Shown one piece after another: positions 32,318 through 43,119 of a stretch of DNA of 64,000 nucleotides. The translations under genes and the position numbers were made by a program. The stretch's first letter is position 1; every line of letters begins with the position of its first letter. The stretch is from Oidiodendron maius Zn (taxonomy: Eukaryota > Ascomycota > Leotiomycetes > Myxotrichaceae). The stretch is from NCBI GenBank assembly GCA_000827325.1, contig KN832876.1, positions 1,178,001 through 1,242,000 of the forward strand, read 5' to 3'. A model generated the notes under the pieces. It ran no database searches. It was given only the letters and a program-made list of their open reading frames with translations, and was not told where the DNA came from.

Positions 32318-33223
32318 ATGTCTGCACCACAAACCCCCGAAGGTAAAAGCTCCTGCCTGCTCCCCAATTCGACCTGACAATGTCCCTCCCCGCGCCTCTG
32401 TCTGTCCCTTTGGTCTCTTTATTTTCACTCTAACGCCACCCTAGTTCTCTGGGCACAGCGCTCAAATGCCACTGAGCCTGCCAAGAACTTCATCTACCTC
32501 ACTATCAACGTCCCCGACGTGCAGCCTTCCAAGATGAAGCTTCAGCTGAAGCCCCAGGGCCTGTCTTTCGCCGGCCACTCCGATTCCCTCAAGCGGACAT
32601 ACCAGGTCGACCTCGAATTCTACGCCGAGATCGACGAGAAGGAGAGTAAGATCAACCACACAGCCAAGAGCGTCGAGATGGTCCTACGAAAGAAGGAGCT
32701 GAAGGCTGAGTTCTGGCCCCGCCTGCTGAAGGACGATAAGAAGTACCACTTCCTCAAGACCGACTTCGACAAGTGGGTCGATGAGGATGAGCAGGACGAG
32801 GCCCCCGAGGACGACTTTGGAGGAATGGGAGGCATGGGTACGTGACGATTACGCCGCCGCTGGTGCGTGGAATTCAGCTGACATATTTTTACAGGTGGCA
32901 TGCCAGGTATGGGAGACTTGGGTGGTGCTGGAGGAGTGAGTATTTTTTGAAGTTATATCCTCTACTTTGAGCTCCCCGTTTCTCCACTCCTACCCCGACG
33001 TGGCCTCGACGACTATATCCCCCTTCTTGGCGAGAGACTTTACTAACATTAAATACAGGACTTCGGTGGAATCGACTTTAGCAAGCTTGGCGGAGCCGGG
33101 CCCGTGGAAGGTGAGGATGAGGATGAAGATGAGGAAGACGAAGATGAAGACGAAGAGATGCCCGCCCTCGAAGGTGAGGAAGAAGTTGGAAGCTCCTCGA
33201 AAGCCAAGATCACGGAGGTTTAG
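32318..33223 (+). CDS. wos2: Hsp90 co-chaperone p23 (Wos2/Sba1), four exons
   Basis: CS-domain protein that stabilises the closed, ATP-bound Hsp90 state. Exons are 32318-32342 (25 bp), 32445-32837, 32895-32935 (41 bp) and 33059-33223, giving 207 residues. The introns are 102, 57 and 123 bp; the last has a perfect TACTAAC branch site. Splicing gives MSAPQTPEVLWAQRSNATEP, the CS domain (YLTINVPDVQPSKMKLQLKP, LRKKELKAEFWPRLLKDDKK, DFDKWVDEDEQDE), a Gly/Met-rich linker (GGMPGMGDLGGAGG) and DFGGIDFSKLGG, then a strongly acidic tail ending KAKITEV. The WPRL motif and acidic tail are typical of p23. The Gly-rich linker is encoded by the micro-exon at 32895, so exon skipping would change only that linker and the phase after it. 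Confidence 0.94.
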
Positions 33224-33906
33224 ACTAGAATAACGACAAGAGGCTCGCTCGCTCCTTGGTCAGAGTCCTTTTTAGCGTTCTCCAGGGTCATTGAGGGCAG
33301 GTTTTATTAATGGGATCTCACTCAATCGATGGTTTGGTTTCGTAAAATCCTAACACGCGCACTCCTGTGATATTCTTTTTAAGAGATAAACATAAAAAAA
33401 GCAAATCCTTTTTCGACGCCTCTAACATGCCTTCCATCTGTATGCATCTCTAGTGCTCTAAGTAGGTAGTCAGACCATCCTCTTTCTTCTCTAAGTGTTC
33501 GAAGTTGGTAGCCAATTCACCTCTCGTTCACAGCCAAGTCCACTTGGATGACGCAGCGTCAGCCACAAGAGATATAAAGAGGTAAGCTGAACCTCTTCAT
33601 AGAGCCGACACCAATTTTTTTTTTCATTCTAAATTCCACTACAATGCCAATCTACTTGATGCCCACTACCAAAAACGCACTCCCCTCCGGTTGGGGAGGA
33701 AGTATGATACACTGCCTCCGACGCGGCTGAGTTCTCCAGGCTGGGTGCCTACATGACAGCCCTGCCGCCAGATGAGATCTGCCACCTACTGTAGAGGCAG
33801 GGTACTGAGGTAATACGACTCCGCTATATCTTGAGCCCGATTTGCTGCCATATCTCTCTCGGGTTAATGATGAGGCGATTGAAAGTATACTACACTACTA
33901 ACGCTA
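33224..33906. other. intergenic between convergent genes
   Basis: 683 bases between wos2 and the PhyH gene. Nothing is assigned. A 28-codon stretch at 33708-33794 (ASDAAEFSRLGAYMTALPPD) reads rather like protein but has no start or partner exon that I can support. Confidence 0.45.
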
Positions 33907-35024
33907 CTACAGAACTTCCTGACTCTTCATCCTCTCCAACTCTTGCCTCTTCATCTCCTCTTGCAGTTTTATTCTTGTTGGGACCCAGCCCTTCCTCTCA
34001 CCGGTAATCTTCCACCCTGGCAAGCCATCTGGCATGCCCAAATCCCTCAAGGTCTTGAGCTCCACCAGACTGTACTCGTCTCTATTGTTCCTGTCAAAGC
34101 AGAAAGGTTCTTTCAACGCTACCGGCGGATTTGTGATGACTCTGACTGCTCTCTTTAAATTCATGGACGCCGTGTGCAGCATCAACGGGTGCATTAGGAT
34201 GACATCCCCAACGTCGCCGGTCATCTCAACGAAGCTTTCGTCTCGGACTCGGGACGTGTCTCTGACTAGTTCGTTCCAGAAATCCCCGCCTGAGTATGTA
34301 TTGACCTCTGGATCGTTGACCGACTTCAGGTATGGAGACACCCCTTCCGGATGGTCGTACTGTGCTTACTTAATATGTTAATTTCATCAGGAGGATGACC
34401 TAATACCAAATGCTTTGCAATATGCTTAATCCCATCTGTACAAACCACGGTTCCACCACCTCTCTAAATAGAGTCAGCTAAAGATTTGTAGTAGGCGGAG
34501 GAAGAGACGGAGAAACAAGAGCCTCGAAAGGCAAAGAGCAAAGAGAGCATTACGGGCACGATATCACTCCACAAGGGAATCACAAGCAGCGCCTGCTGCG
34601 GGGAATCCAAAAAATGCACAAAGAAGTCCCCATCATTATGCCATCCCCACAGATCCTTTCTCAAATCTAGGTCATCTTCTGCACCATACTCTGGTTTGCC
34701 TAGATTGACAATAAAGGAGTCACTCCAGTATCCAGCTTCCGAGATGCGGTCCGAGCCGCCTAGGAGCTGGCACATGGCTTCCCATGCCTTTGGGGCGAAC
34801 TCAGATATGACTACCTGGTGATGCCAAGGCATGTTCGTGCGTTCCTCCGTCCAGGTAGACTTATCAGTAGGCGACATGCCCAGGCGGGTCCACATATTTG
34901 CTGTGAAGTCAGCGGCTTGGGCGGGCGAGAAACATTTCTCTATCTTGACGAACCCGTGCTCTAAGAAGTGGGATTTTTGACCCTCGGTGAGAATGTAATC
35001 TGTGTTATCAGCGGCACTTGCCAT
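33907..35024 (-). CDS. phytanoyl-CoA dioxygenase (PhyH) family Fe(II)/2-oxoglutarate oxygenase, three exons
   Basis: Non-heme iron oxygenase that hydroxylates a small substrate with 2-oxoglutarate and O2; substrate unknown. Minus-strand exons 35024-34554, 34463-34407 (57 bp) and 34359-33907 give 326 residues. The first intron starts GTAATG and ends TTTAG, and the second is 47 bp. Splicing yields LWSDIVP-RGGGTVVCTDGI-KHIAKHL-YDHPEGVSPYLK, matching the family where the raw frames do not. The iron triad is visible: His129 and Asp131 in GWHNDGDF and His238 in MHPLMLHTAS, with Arg246 (NLKRAVR) set for 2-oxoglutarate. It is divergent from an MFS transporter with 346 bases between the ATGs, so the two may be co-regulated. 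No signal peptide was seen. Confidence 0.88.
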
Positions 35025-35370
35025 TGTGGTGTGTATGCTGAATCAGCAAAAGAGAACAGTTTTGGTACAGCAGAACAGTAACACAAAATGATATTAACTA
35101 AAGATGGAGTCTGGCAGCATTGCAGACAAATCTCGGTGTATATACCCGTCTACCTCGTGACTCCGCATCACGTGGATACCACTCCCCCCACGTTCTAAAT
35201 CGGGATCGAGTTGCATCTGCATGACCAGACTACTCAGGGGGATCGGGATAAGGTAAGCTGGATTGGAACCCTCAGCACGCAAGATGATACCATCGTGGAC
35301 AGCCAGCTGCCACGACTCCATTGTAAAACCATGCCGGGCTAGCTGACAGCGTAAGTATCGAGTGGCCCCG
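35025..35370. promoter_or_regulatory. bidirectional promoter between PhyH oxygenase and MFS transporter
   Basis: 346 bases between divergent ATGs, holding a central ATCACGTGGA at 35167-35176. A 75-codon frame inside has no recognised motif and is not called. The compact shared promoter is the main reason to link the two genes. Confidence 0.55.
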
Positions 35371-37443
35371 ATGAGGCCATTCGCCTCTGGAGAAGATGCG
35401 TCCTCAAATATCCCAATGCGGCGATTTACTCACGCTCAGTCTCGAGGTTATCGACCCTTGGATTCAACGCCAGAGACGCCTCTGGCACCTGGTCATCCAT
35501 ATGATAGTAGAGCCTCTGCTTTGCACATCGACAGTAACAGTTCTCATAACGACCTTATGGACTATGAGGACCCAGATACGCATGAGGTGAATGCCACCTG
35601 TAGAACTGGACTACTTGCACGTAAATCCAGAGCTCTCGGTGCCCCAGAAGCGGGTCGGAGGTTCTGGTTTCAGCGGTCCAAGACTTATTATGATCCGGAT
35701 GCTATTGCGACTCAGCCTTCAGTGTTTGATGACCCCGACACAGCAGAGGACTACCGGCCCAGCAATGATTGGGAAAATTCCCATCGTTTCGACCCCGACG
35801 AACGATGGACCTGGGGAGAGGAGCGCCAGCTCGTTTGGAAGATTGACCTTAAGATCATGGCTTTCGCTGCCTTCATGTTCATGGCGCTGGAATTAGATAG
35901 GTCAAACATCTCTCAAGCTCTGACGGATAACTTCTTGGAGGATCTTGGGATGACTACCAATGACTATAATCTTGGAAACAGCCTCTTCAAACTAGCATTT
36001 CTCCTTGCAGAGCTGCCTTCACAGCTGATTGCTAAGTGGGTCGGTCCCGACGTCTGGATACCTACGCAAATGGCCTGTGACTGCTCTTCTCTGCTTTACA
36101 GTACACCTACTAACTTGAAATAGGTGGTATGGTCAATTGTCGGATCTGCGCAGTTCTATCTGCAAGGGAGGACATCCTTTTTGATCTGCCGGACACTTCT
36201 CGGGATGCTTCAGGGTGGCTTTATTCCCGAAGTAAAATTCCCACCTACCGGTGTAAGTGGAGCCTGACTGAGATGGCAGGTCATCCTATATCTATCCTAC
36301 TTCTATAAGCACCATGAACTTTCGCTGAGGCTCGGCTTCTTCTGGACCGCTTCAACATTTGCAGACGTTCTTGGTGGTTTTCTTGCTTTCGGAATTCTAC
36401 GCCTCCGGGGTGTTGAAGGGCAGGCAGGATGGAGATGGCTCTTTCTTATCGAGGTATAACTGGAAATCCTGTACTAAATCTCGTACTTACAGGGTACCAG
36501 GGCTTTCTGACCCTTCTAGCTGGTCTATTTGCCTTTATTCTCATGCCTTCGAGTCCAACATCAACTGCAAGCTGGTTTCGGGGAAAGAGTGGATGGTTCA
36601 ATGAACGAGAGGAGAAAATCATGGTTAATCGCATAATCCGGGAAGACCCAAGCAAAAGCTCTATGCACAATAGGCAACCTCTCACCCTAGGGCTACTCTG
36701 GAAAAGTGTACAGGACTACGACCTATGGCCGATATACATTCTCGGCTTGACATTCCAGACTCCTATGTCCACACCTGCGAATTACCTAACACTCTCGCTG
36801 AAAGGGCTCGGATTCGGCACCTACAACACGAATTTGCTGGTCATTCCAAGCAAGATATTCCATGTCATAAATATGTTATGCCTTACCTACGCAGCAGAGA
36901 TCTTTGGAGAACTTACATTCATTGCAATGATCGGCCAAATTTGGGCTTTGCCAGCTATCGTTCTGATCAATGTGATTGATATCAACAAAGTAAACAAATG
37001 GATTGCTTGGGGAGTTATGACAGTTTTGCTTTCATACCCGTCTGGTAAGAAGCAGGCCGTCTTAGTGCAGATTGGGTGAGACTAATTGCCAATGTATAGC
37101 CCACCCGATCCAAGTTGGCTGGAATTCGAGAAATTCCAATGCGGTACGGGCAAGAACTGTGTCTACCGCGCTCTACAACATGTGTGTTCAAACGTCGGGA
37201 ATCATCGCTGCAAATATATATCAGGCGAATGATGCGCCACGCTATGAGCGGGGAAACCGGATCCTTCTCTCCATTCTCGTCGCAAATATTTTCTTATATT
37301 TAGGAACGAAATGGTATTATGTGAAGAGAAATACCGATCGTGACAGGAAGTGGGCCGGTATGACCGAGGATGAGAGGCTAAATTATCAGGCGAGGACGAC
37401 TGACGAGGGAAATAAGAGATTGGACTTTAGATTTGCGCATTGA
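35371..37443 (+). CDS. MFS transporter of the allantoate/pantothenate/vitamin (DAL5/FEN2) group, five exons
   Basis: Plasma-membrane proton symporter, probably for an organic anion. Exons 35371-36072, 36124-36231, 36280-36453, 36501-37044 and 37100-37443 give 623 residues. A 160-residue cytoplasmic N-terminus precedes the transmembrane core. Family motifs are [75 protein letters not shown] and the ending [10 protein letters not shown]. The frame extends upstream to a GTG at 35362; the ATG at 35371 ([13 protein letters not shown]) is used. Introns 2-4 are ordinary GT-AG. Intron 1 must start directly after PTQM to keep WIPTQM-VVWSIVG, and there the donor is GCCTGT, a GC-AG intron with an excellent CTACTAAC branch site. 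All other parts look intact. Confidence 0.85.
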
Positions 37444-37912
37444 GACCATCAAAGAGACGGTGTTAGTAAATAGCGTTTCGCGAATTGGATTCGAGGATAG
37501 TTGTATTGTTATACATATTACCGCTGGTGTTCGACGTATATCGGCCAAGGGGGTGACGCGAGCATATTGGTTAAACCGACAGTCAACTCCTACTCACACA
37601 AGGTTGCGCGGGGCAAGTTCACGTAAGGCCAAAGGTTCTTGATTTAATATGTTCCATTTCGATGAATGAGACGCGTAGCCCGGTGATCCTCGGATACATT
37701 CTTGAAGAGCCCGGTTTAACCGTATTCGTGGAAAAGCAATATAGTGACGAACTTGATAACTCCCACCCCACTCGATTTCGATTCGAAAGCAATCGCAGTA
37801 GCAATAATACAAATCGCATTAAGGCGTCGAAAAGGGAAATTTGCCGCATCAATTCCGATGATCCATTGGTCCCCCGTGCCAGATACACTCTAGATCAGGC
37901 TCCGTTAGAAGC
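37444..37912. other. intergenic between convergent genes
   Basis: About 470 bases between the transporter and the 3' end of the mlo3 homologue. No gene is supported; short frames on both strands have no motifs. Confidence 0.55.
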
Positions 37913-39756
37913 TCACTAAATGCCAGTTAGTAAGCGTCAGTATCGAGCTTGCGAGTTAAAACGTACCATGATCTCGTCATCCATAGCAGCGTCGCCGTTG
38001 GTAGCTGGGGCGGCAGGGGCAGCGGCATTGGTACCGGTCTCGAAGTAGTCTGCCATCTCAGAGTCTAGTTCCTCTGCCGTCTTTCTTGCTGGACGAGCAT
38101 TGCGACCCCCACGTCCACGACGACTGCCCTTGCCACGGGCACCGGAACCGGTGGAAGCGGCGGATTTAGTAACTGCTGCAGATTTTGGTTGGGCCTTTGG
38201 CTGACTGTTCGTAAAGTTAGACGAGTGTTCTTAGACCAAAGCAAAAGCAACTTACACAATGCGCTCACTGAGACCCTTGGGAGGCGGGATTTCAGCAGCT
38301 CGGCGGGCGTCAAGGATGACGTCGATCTGGTAACAGTCAGCATGTGCAAATCAATATTACGGCCCTAGACAAACCTTCATAGGCTTTCCATCGACAAGGA
38401 GACCGTTCAGGGCCTCTACAGCTTTTGAAGCGCCATCTGGGCGAGCAAATGAGATGGTGGCAATACCACGGCTAACTCCTCCAGGGCCGTAGGAAATCTC
38501 AACTCTCTTGATAGGTCCAACAGACTTGACAAAGTATTCCTATTTGTACAAAACATCGTTAGTTAACTGAAAAGCGGCCAATTAAATCGACTTGATTGAA
38601 GTCGGTGTCGAGGTTCGATACGATAGGGAAAGTATTCAAGAATCAGATCGCGTCATTCCTCGATATCAACAACACTCCGGCAGCAGTAGCAGTAGCAGTA
38701 GCAGCAGCGAGCAAGCAGGGAGCATTAGTCTTCCGGCACATTCATTTGAATAGGTATCTCAAATCGATTGGACAAAGGTCAGGTGCAATTAGACAACAGT
38801 TCGGTCTTCAGTAGATGTCGCTTCCAGTCTGCAGTTGAAAGCCGTTTCTGATACCTGTGTCCGAAGACAGAAGATTTCATGGGCGACCTCGTCCCACTGT
38901 ATGTAGCTCGAGATCTACAGAGTATCAAGATAGAAGGCCATATGTTGGTGGCAGTGAGGATTCACGATGGCTAGGAATCGCTCGTAGTCCCCAACATATA
39001 CGACCATCATTCTTCGATAACAAACGTGTTTCTTTATGTGCATGATGCTTGCTCCACTGCATTGCTCGCTGTACAACGATATTGCTTATAGCTGTAATTC
39101 AGAACTTTGCAGAGTCTTGCTAGCATGAACTGCCTTGAAAACGATACCGCCATCATCTGTCTGCGCTAGGTTCTTCTATTGAGGTGCTTGCCAGGCTACC
39201 CGCAGAAGTATAGTATCTATGCGAGACTTGGCACGCTCAAATTCAATCTGCCACTGTTTGAAGTAGACTGTGCAGAAGTGAAGAGGAAGCGGCCTGATGA
39301 GGTTTCCTCGGTATAAATCAATCATGATATCGCTAAGCGATGATGCATGAGAACGCCGACGGAATATATACTCGACGGTGATGGAGGATTGCCACAAAAG
39401 TCCAAAGGCTAGGATCAGCCTCATCGGTAACATACCTTGATCTGGGCTTCGTTCACATCCTTGGGCTGAGGCAAAGTATTAGCATATATCATAAACAAAT
39501 AGATTCTCCGCCAACTTACCAGATTGCTAACTTGGATTCTGCTATCACCAGTTGCAGCCGAAGGGCCGGTTGGGACAGCCTTCACGGTCCCTTTCACAGG
39601 CTTTGGATTCTTCTTGACACCTCCAACGGGAGCGGCAGTAGCAGTAGCGCGGCCAGGTTGGCTAGCACGACGGCGTCCACGTCCCTTGCCTCGGATGACA
39701 GAGCGCTTGTTGGTGGAGAGGATCTCATCGAGAGACTGGTCGAGCTTTCCAGACAT
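37913..39756 (-). CDS. mlo3: mRNA export adaptor ALYREF/Yra1/Mlo3, six exons with one 896-bp intron
   Basis: Nuclear RNA-binding TREX adaptor that hands spliced mRNA to the export receptor. Minus-strand exons are 39756-39520, 39465-39436 (30 bp), 38539-38375, 38326-38256, 38204-37967 and 37915-37913 (the stop codon alone), giving 247 residues. The N-terminus MSGKLDQSLDEILSTNKRS is the UAP56-binding motif of REF proteins, followed by an RG/Ala-rich linker. The RRM is built across exons: RIQVSNL, PKDVNEAQIK, EYFVKSVGPIKRVEISYGPG, VSRGIATISFARPDGASKA. The C-terminus has GARGKGSRRGRGGRNARPAR and ends DAAMDDEIM. Intron 2 interrupts the RRM; retaining it adds only VCYR before a stop. The last intron (GTACGT, branch TTACTAAC, TTTAG) directly precedes TGA; retaining it adds nine residues. 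Confidence 0.92.
38540..39435 (-). other. unusually long intron 2 of the mlo3 homologue
   Basis: 896 bp, against 45-163 bp for the other introns in the window. The donor is GTATGT, the branch site is AACTAACG about 30 bases before the ATAG acceptor, and flanking codons (AQIK and EYFVK) are continuous in the protein. It holds a CTG/CTACTG-rich simple repeat near 38680-38720. No internal exon is required. Confidence 0.85.
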
Positions 39757-40630
39757 CTTGGGGAGATTTATGGTTTGTGTTAGAGGATGGCGAGTGGGTT
39801 ATAGAGTACAGTCGCTAAGATCAGCAGGCTCAAGGCAGAATCAGATCGATAGCAGGTCGATCTGTGTTCGAGCAGCGATGGACAGGTTGGCTTGCTGACT
39901 CTGACTCCTGTCGCCTTGTGAGATGAGGCTGAGGTCGCGACGCGCAACTTGAAGCGGCAATGAAGAGAGGCGATCGAAATTAGATGACACGCGCCGATAC
40001 GTTATTCTGAAGTATGAAAGGAGATGAGGGAGTGTGCCGAAGATGGAAAACTGAATGTAGTTGTTGTTGGACAAACGTGGTTGTTTGGAAAGAGAATGAA
40101 CGGAGCGAAGGAAGGCGGCTGGGGCAAAAGGAATAAATCGCGCTAGTCCATCCTTGGTCATACTCGAAATCACGTGATCAGGGCCAAAAGATTACAGGAT
40201 CCAGCCTACCTTGGACTGGATCTTTTAGGGAAAGACATAAATTATCTAGCTCTAAATAGCATCCATGATAAGAATTTTTCATATCGCATTTAAATTTCCT
40301 TGTTGTTCGTTTTAATGTCAATCATGAATATGCAGCTATACGGGATAAAATGTGCTCCAAATTGAGTCTGTCCTTGACGCCTGCTCTATAGTGATTATAC
40401 ACAAAGGCAAGTAATGGACTATATTGTGCCATACGAAGGGCACATACCCTTTCTCCTCCAGTTATGCTGTAGCACAACCCCTTTAATACAGTTAACTCGT
40501 TGCTACTTTCTGCAGCTGTCAAAAAACACATAGACGCCTAGATATGTATCACTGTTCAACCAACGCAAAGGTCGCAGTCAAATACTTGTTCATTCCTTCC
40601 ATTCACCCATGCTCCAAACAGAGAAATATC
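39757..40630. promoter_or_regulatory. upstream region of the mlo3 homologue
   Basis: 874 bases between the mlo3 start and the ost4 end on the same strand. It contains ATCACGTGATCA, an extended palindrome, about 415 bases before the mlo3 ATG. No gene was seen. Confidence 0.5.
40171..40176. promoter_or_regulatory. CACGTG within extended ATCACGTGAT palindrome
   Basis: CACGTG core flanked by AT and AT, giving a 10-base palindrome upstream of the mlo3 homologue. It is the best version of the recurrent RTCACGTG motif in this window. Confidence 0.45.
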
Positions 40631-40807
40631 TCATCTCACTATTGTTCCGACCTTGGCTTCTGCCAGAGACGGCGATGGCCTTGACTTCTCGTTCTCGGAT
40701 GGTTCTTCAACAGCATTGACTTCTAAGAAGTGGTAGAGCACAATCAACAGCATAGTAGCAGATCCGAGGAATACTGCAAGGCGATATAGTTCGTCGTCGG
40801 TAATCAT
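40631..40807 (-). CDS. ost4: oligosaccharyltransferase subunit Ost4 (mini-membrane protein)
   Basis: Tiny ER membrane subunit of the oligosaccharyltransferase that N-glycosylates secretory proteins. One exon, 58 residues. It begins MITDDELYRLAVFLGSATML and continues LIVLYHFLEVNAVEEPSENE, so a single transmembrane helix at about residues 8-28 is followed by a short polar tail ending AEAKVGTIVR. The N-terminal pattern of two acidic residues, a tyrosine or leucine, then a hydrophobic helix ending IVLYH matches Ost4 (yeast MISDEQLNSLAITF). The tail is longer than in the 36-residue yeast protein, as in other filamentous fungi. It is divergent from tma46. Confidence 0.88.
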   Translation of the reverse strand: MITDDELYRLAVFLGSATMLLIVLYHFLEVNAVEEPSENEKSRPSPSLAEAKVGTIVR

Positions 40808-41313
40808 ATTGGCGTTAACAGATTAACGTAATGGGAAGAGATAATGTATTTGGCTTGAGCTTGCGAAAGAGCCACGTAAAGCTGTCGACACAAGATTGGA
40901 GCCGACTCGGGACTAGAAGGCTTATTAGAATAATCTGTCCGCAGGGCTATCAAAACTTGGCCCTCGCATACCTATTGGGACCGTGTCCACAGCAATTGTT
41001 CCTCCTGGAATTGACGTGTTCGGTGCGATCAGTGTTATTGTATGCTGAACGGAAGACGAGGCCGCCTGGAGGCATCGAGCTTCGCCATTACTAAGCAGTC
41101 GCTAATCCAACCACTCAGCAATAGCTTCCACCTGATTTCAAGATTGTGTGCAATCCAGCATTGCATTTCAGAAGACTTGCGAGCCCGTCAGAAGTTTACC
41201 ACCCACAGTCATTTCCTTACTTGTGTGTAGCCGGGCTTTTGTCCTGGCCTAAATCCCAACCCCGATCTCCGACTCTAATTGTGTCCATTTATACTCATCT
41301 TCCAGTCGCCAAC
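40808..41313. promoter_or_regulatory. bidirectional promoter region, ost4 / tma46
   Basis: 506 bases between divergent ATGs. Small open frames on the plus strand have no recognisable motif. The tma46 frame is open upstream to 41146, but its sequence there is unlike the family. Confidence 0.5.
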
Positions 41314-42471
41314 ATGCCTCCCAAGAAGGCCGACAAGCAGGGCGGGGCGAAGAAGCCCTCCGCCACCAAAATTGTGGAGGACAAGACATTTGGCATGAAG
41401 AATAAGAAGGGAGCGCAAACACAAAAGCAAATTGCCCAAATGCAAGCGTCAGCCAAAGCTGGTGGTACTCCGGAAGAGAAGAAAAAAGCTGCAGAGAAGG
41501 CTCAGAGAGAAAAGGAAAAGGCTGCCGCGGAGGCGGCAGCGAAGGAAACAGCCGAGTTATTCAAGCCTGTTCAGGTTCAGAAAGTCCCTTTCGGTGTTGA
41601 TCCGAAGACAGTGCTTTGCCAGTTTTACAAGAAGGGCCACTGCGAGAAGGGGCGGAAGTGCAAGTTCTCACACGATCTGAATGTCGAGCGCAAAACGGAG
41701 AAGAAAGATCTATACCAAGATACTCGAGAGGAGGAAGAAGCCAAGAAGAGAGAAGAGACTTCAGACGACTGGGACGAAGAGAAACTTAAGGCTGTGGTGC
41801 TTTCTAAGAGAGGAAATCAACGGACGACCACCGATAAAGTCTGTAAATACTTTATTGAGGCTGTTGAAGAGGGTAAATATGGGTGGTTCTGGACGTGCCC
41901 AAATGGAGGAGATAAGTGCATGTATCAACACAAGTTACCGGTTGGGTAAGTTTATCCTTTCATTTGTGCTCATCTGCCATGCTAACCGAACCTTAGATTC
42001 GTATTGAAGACAAAAGAGCAGCGGGCTGCCGAAAAAGCTCTCATGGATAAATCGCCACTTAAAACCCTTACCCTCGAAGATTTCTTGGAATCTGAGCGAC
42101 ATAAACTCACCGGCAAGCTCACGCCCGTTACGCCAGAGACATTTGCCAAGTGGAAAGCTGAACGCCTGGACAAGAAGGCTGCTGAAGAACAGGCACAATT
42201 GGCTAAGGAAGCTACTGGGCGTGCCCTGTTCGAAAAGGGTGACTGGGAAGCCAGTGGCGATGAGGATGAATCTGGAGATGAAGGCGGCGACGATGATGTA
42301 TGGAATATGGAGAAACTACGCCAAGAGACAGAGGCATTACGAGAGAAGAAAGAAGCTGAGCGGATAGCTGCCTATGGCCAAGGACCGACAGCAAATGGAG
42401 ATAACGGGACGCAAGGTCAAATTGAACTTGGCTCCTCCAATGAAGCTGATGAGAATGGAGAGGCCTCGTGA
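41314..42471 (+). CDS. tma46: CCCH zinc finger protein Tma46 (ZC3H15/DFRP1 family), two exons
   Basis: Ribosome-associated partner of the DRG GTPase (Rbg1 in yeast), linked to translation elongation. Exons 41314-41945 and 41997-42471 give 368 residues; the 51-bp intron has a GCTAACC branch site. The start [20 protein letters not shown] is the family N-terminus, although the frame is open further upstream. A lysine/alanine-rich coiled coil follows, then two CCCH fingers: [19 protein letters not shown] and [11 protein letters not shown] plus [16 protein letters not shown]. After splicing comes [20 protein letters not shown] and [14 protein letters not shown], then the DFRP region ([20 protein letters not shown]). 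The tail is acidic. Everything expected is present. Confidence 0.94.
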
Positions 42472-43119
42472 GGCCATACGTGACGAACCACGATTACATC
42501 TATGAGGAGTTCCAGCAGGAATCGTCCTAATCACAACATGGCTGGGACCCTCAGAGAGCGGCAGCTTCCGGCGGCAATGTATGTATGCACTGCAAGCTAC
42601 ACATCGCCTGCAGACCATAGGCACTCTACAGCAGTGCGAGGGCTCAAATCTCTCGCGAGGCTATAAGGGTCTTTGGCATCATGTATTGGGTATTGTCATG
42701 TGACCCAAGAGGAGGGATAAATGCAGACAGTAGACTTAGCCGCAATGATACTACTCATTTCATGACTTGCAAGAACTTCCGCATCGGCCTTGTGATGAAT
42801 GCCTATCCCGGTCAATGCTCTGTGACATCGACTTCTGGGCGTCTCACCAAGTGTCCCTGAATGTGGCTGCTGCGGCGGGGAAGACCCTGGAGTTTAGCGC
42901 CTGGCAGCCTCAGGTACAGCGACTGACAGCCTGACATGGGCCGGTTGCGTCAGCCTCACCCAAAAGCCGTTTCCGCGCCGAGCTCATGCGATCTCCAAAT
43001 TACAACCCCCAACTCTCTCTCTTATCTGTCCCATGTGTATTAGTCCCACTCCAGTGTATACCCGATGTCGAGCTGATATAAACTGTCCGTTTTAAAGGGC
43101 CTCACCCTTCGCATTCGCA
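42472..43119. other. intergenic, tma46 3' flank and mch1 promoter
   Basis: 648 bases between two plus-strand genes. No gene was seen. Confidence 0.55.

Noticed and set aside
33708-33797. Protein-like stretch ASDAAEFSRLGAYMTALPPD between wos2 and the PhyH gene
   Set aside because: Only 28 codons between stops, with no ATG and no splice sites joining it to anything recognisable.
40831-41094. 87-codon open frame in the ost4/tma46 promoter
   Set aside because: No motif, no conserved look, and it sits in a compact divergent promoter.
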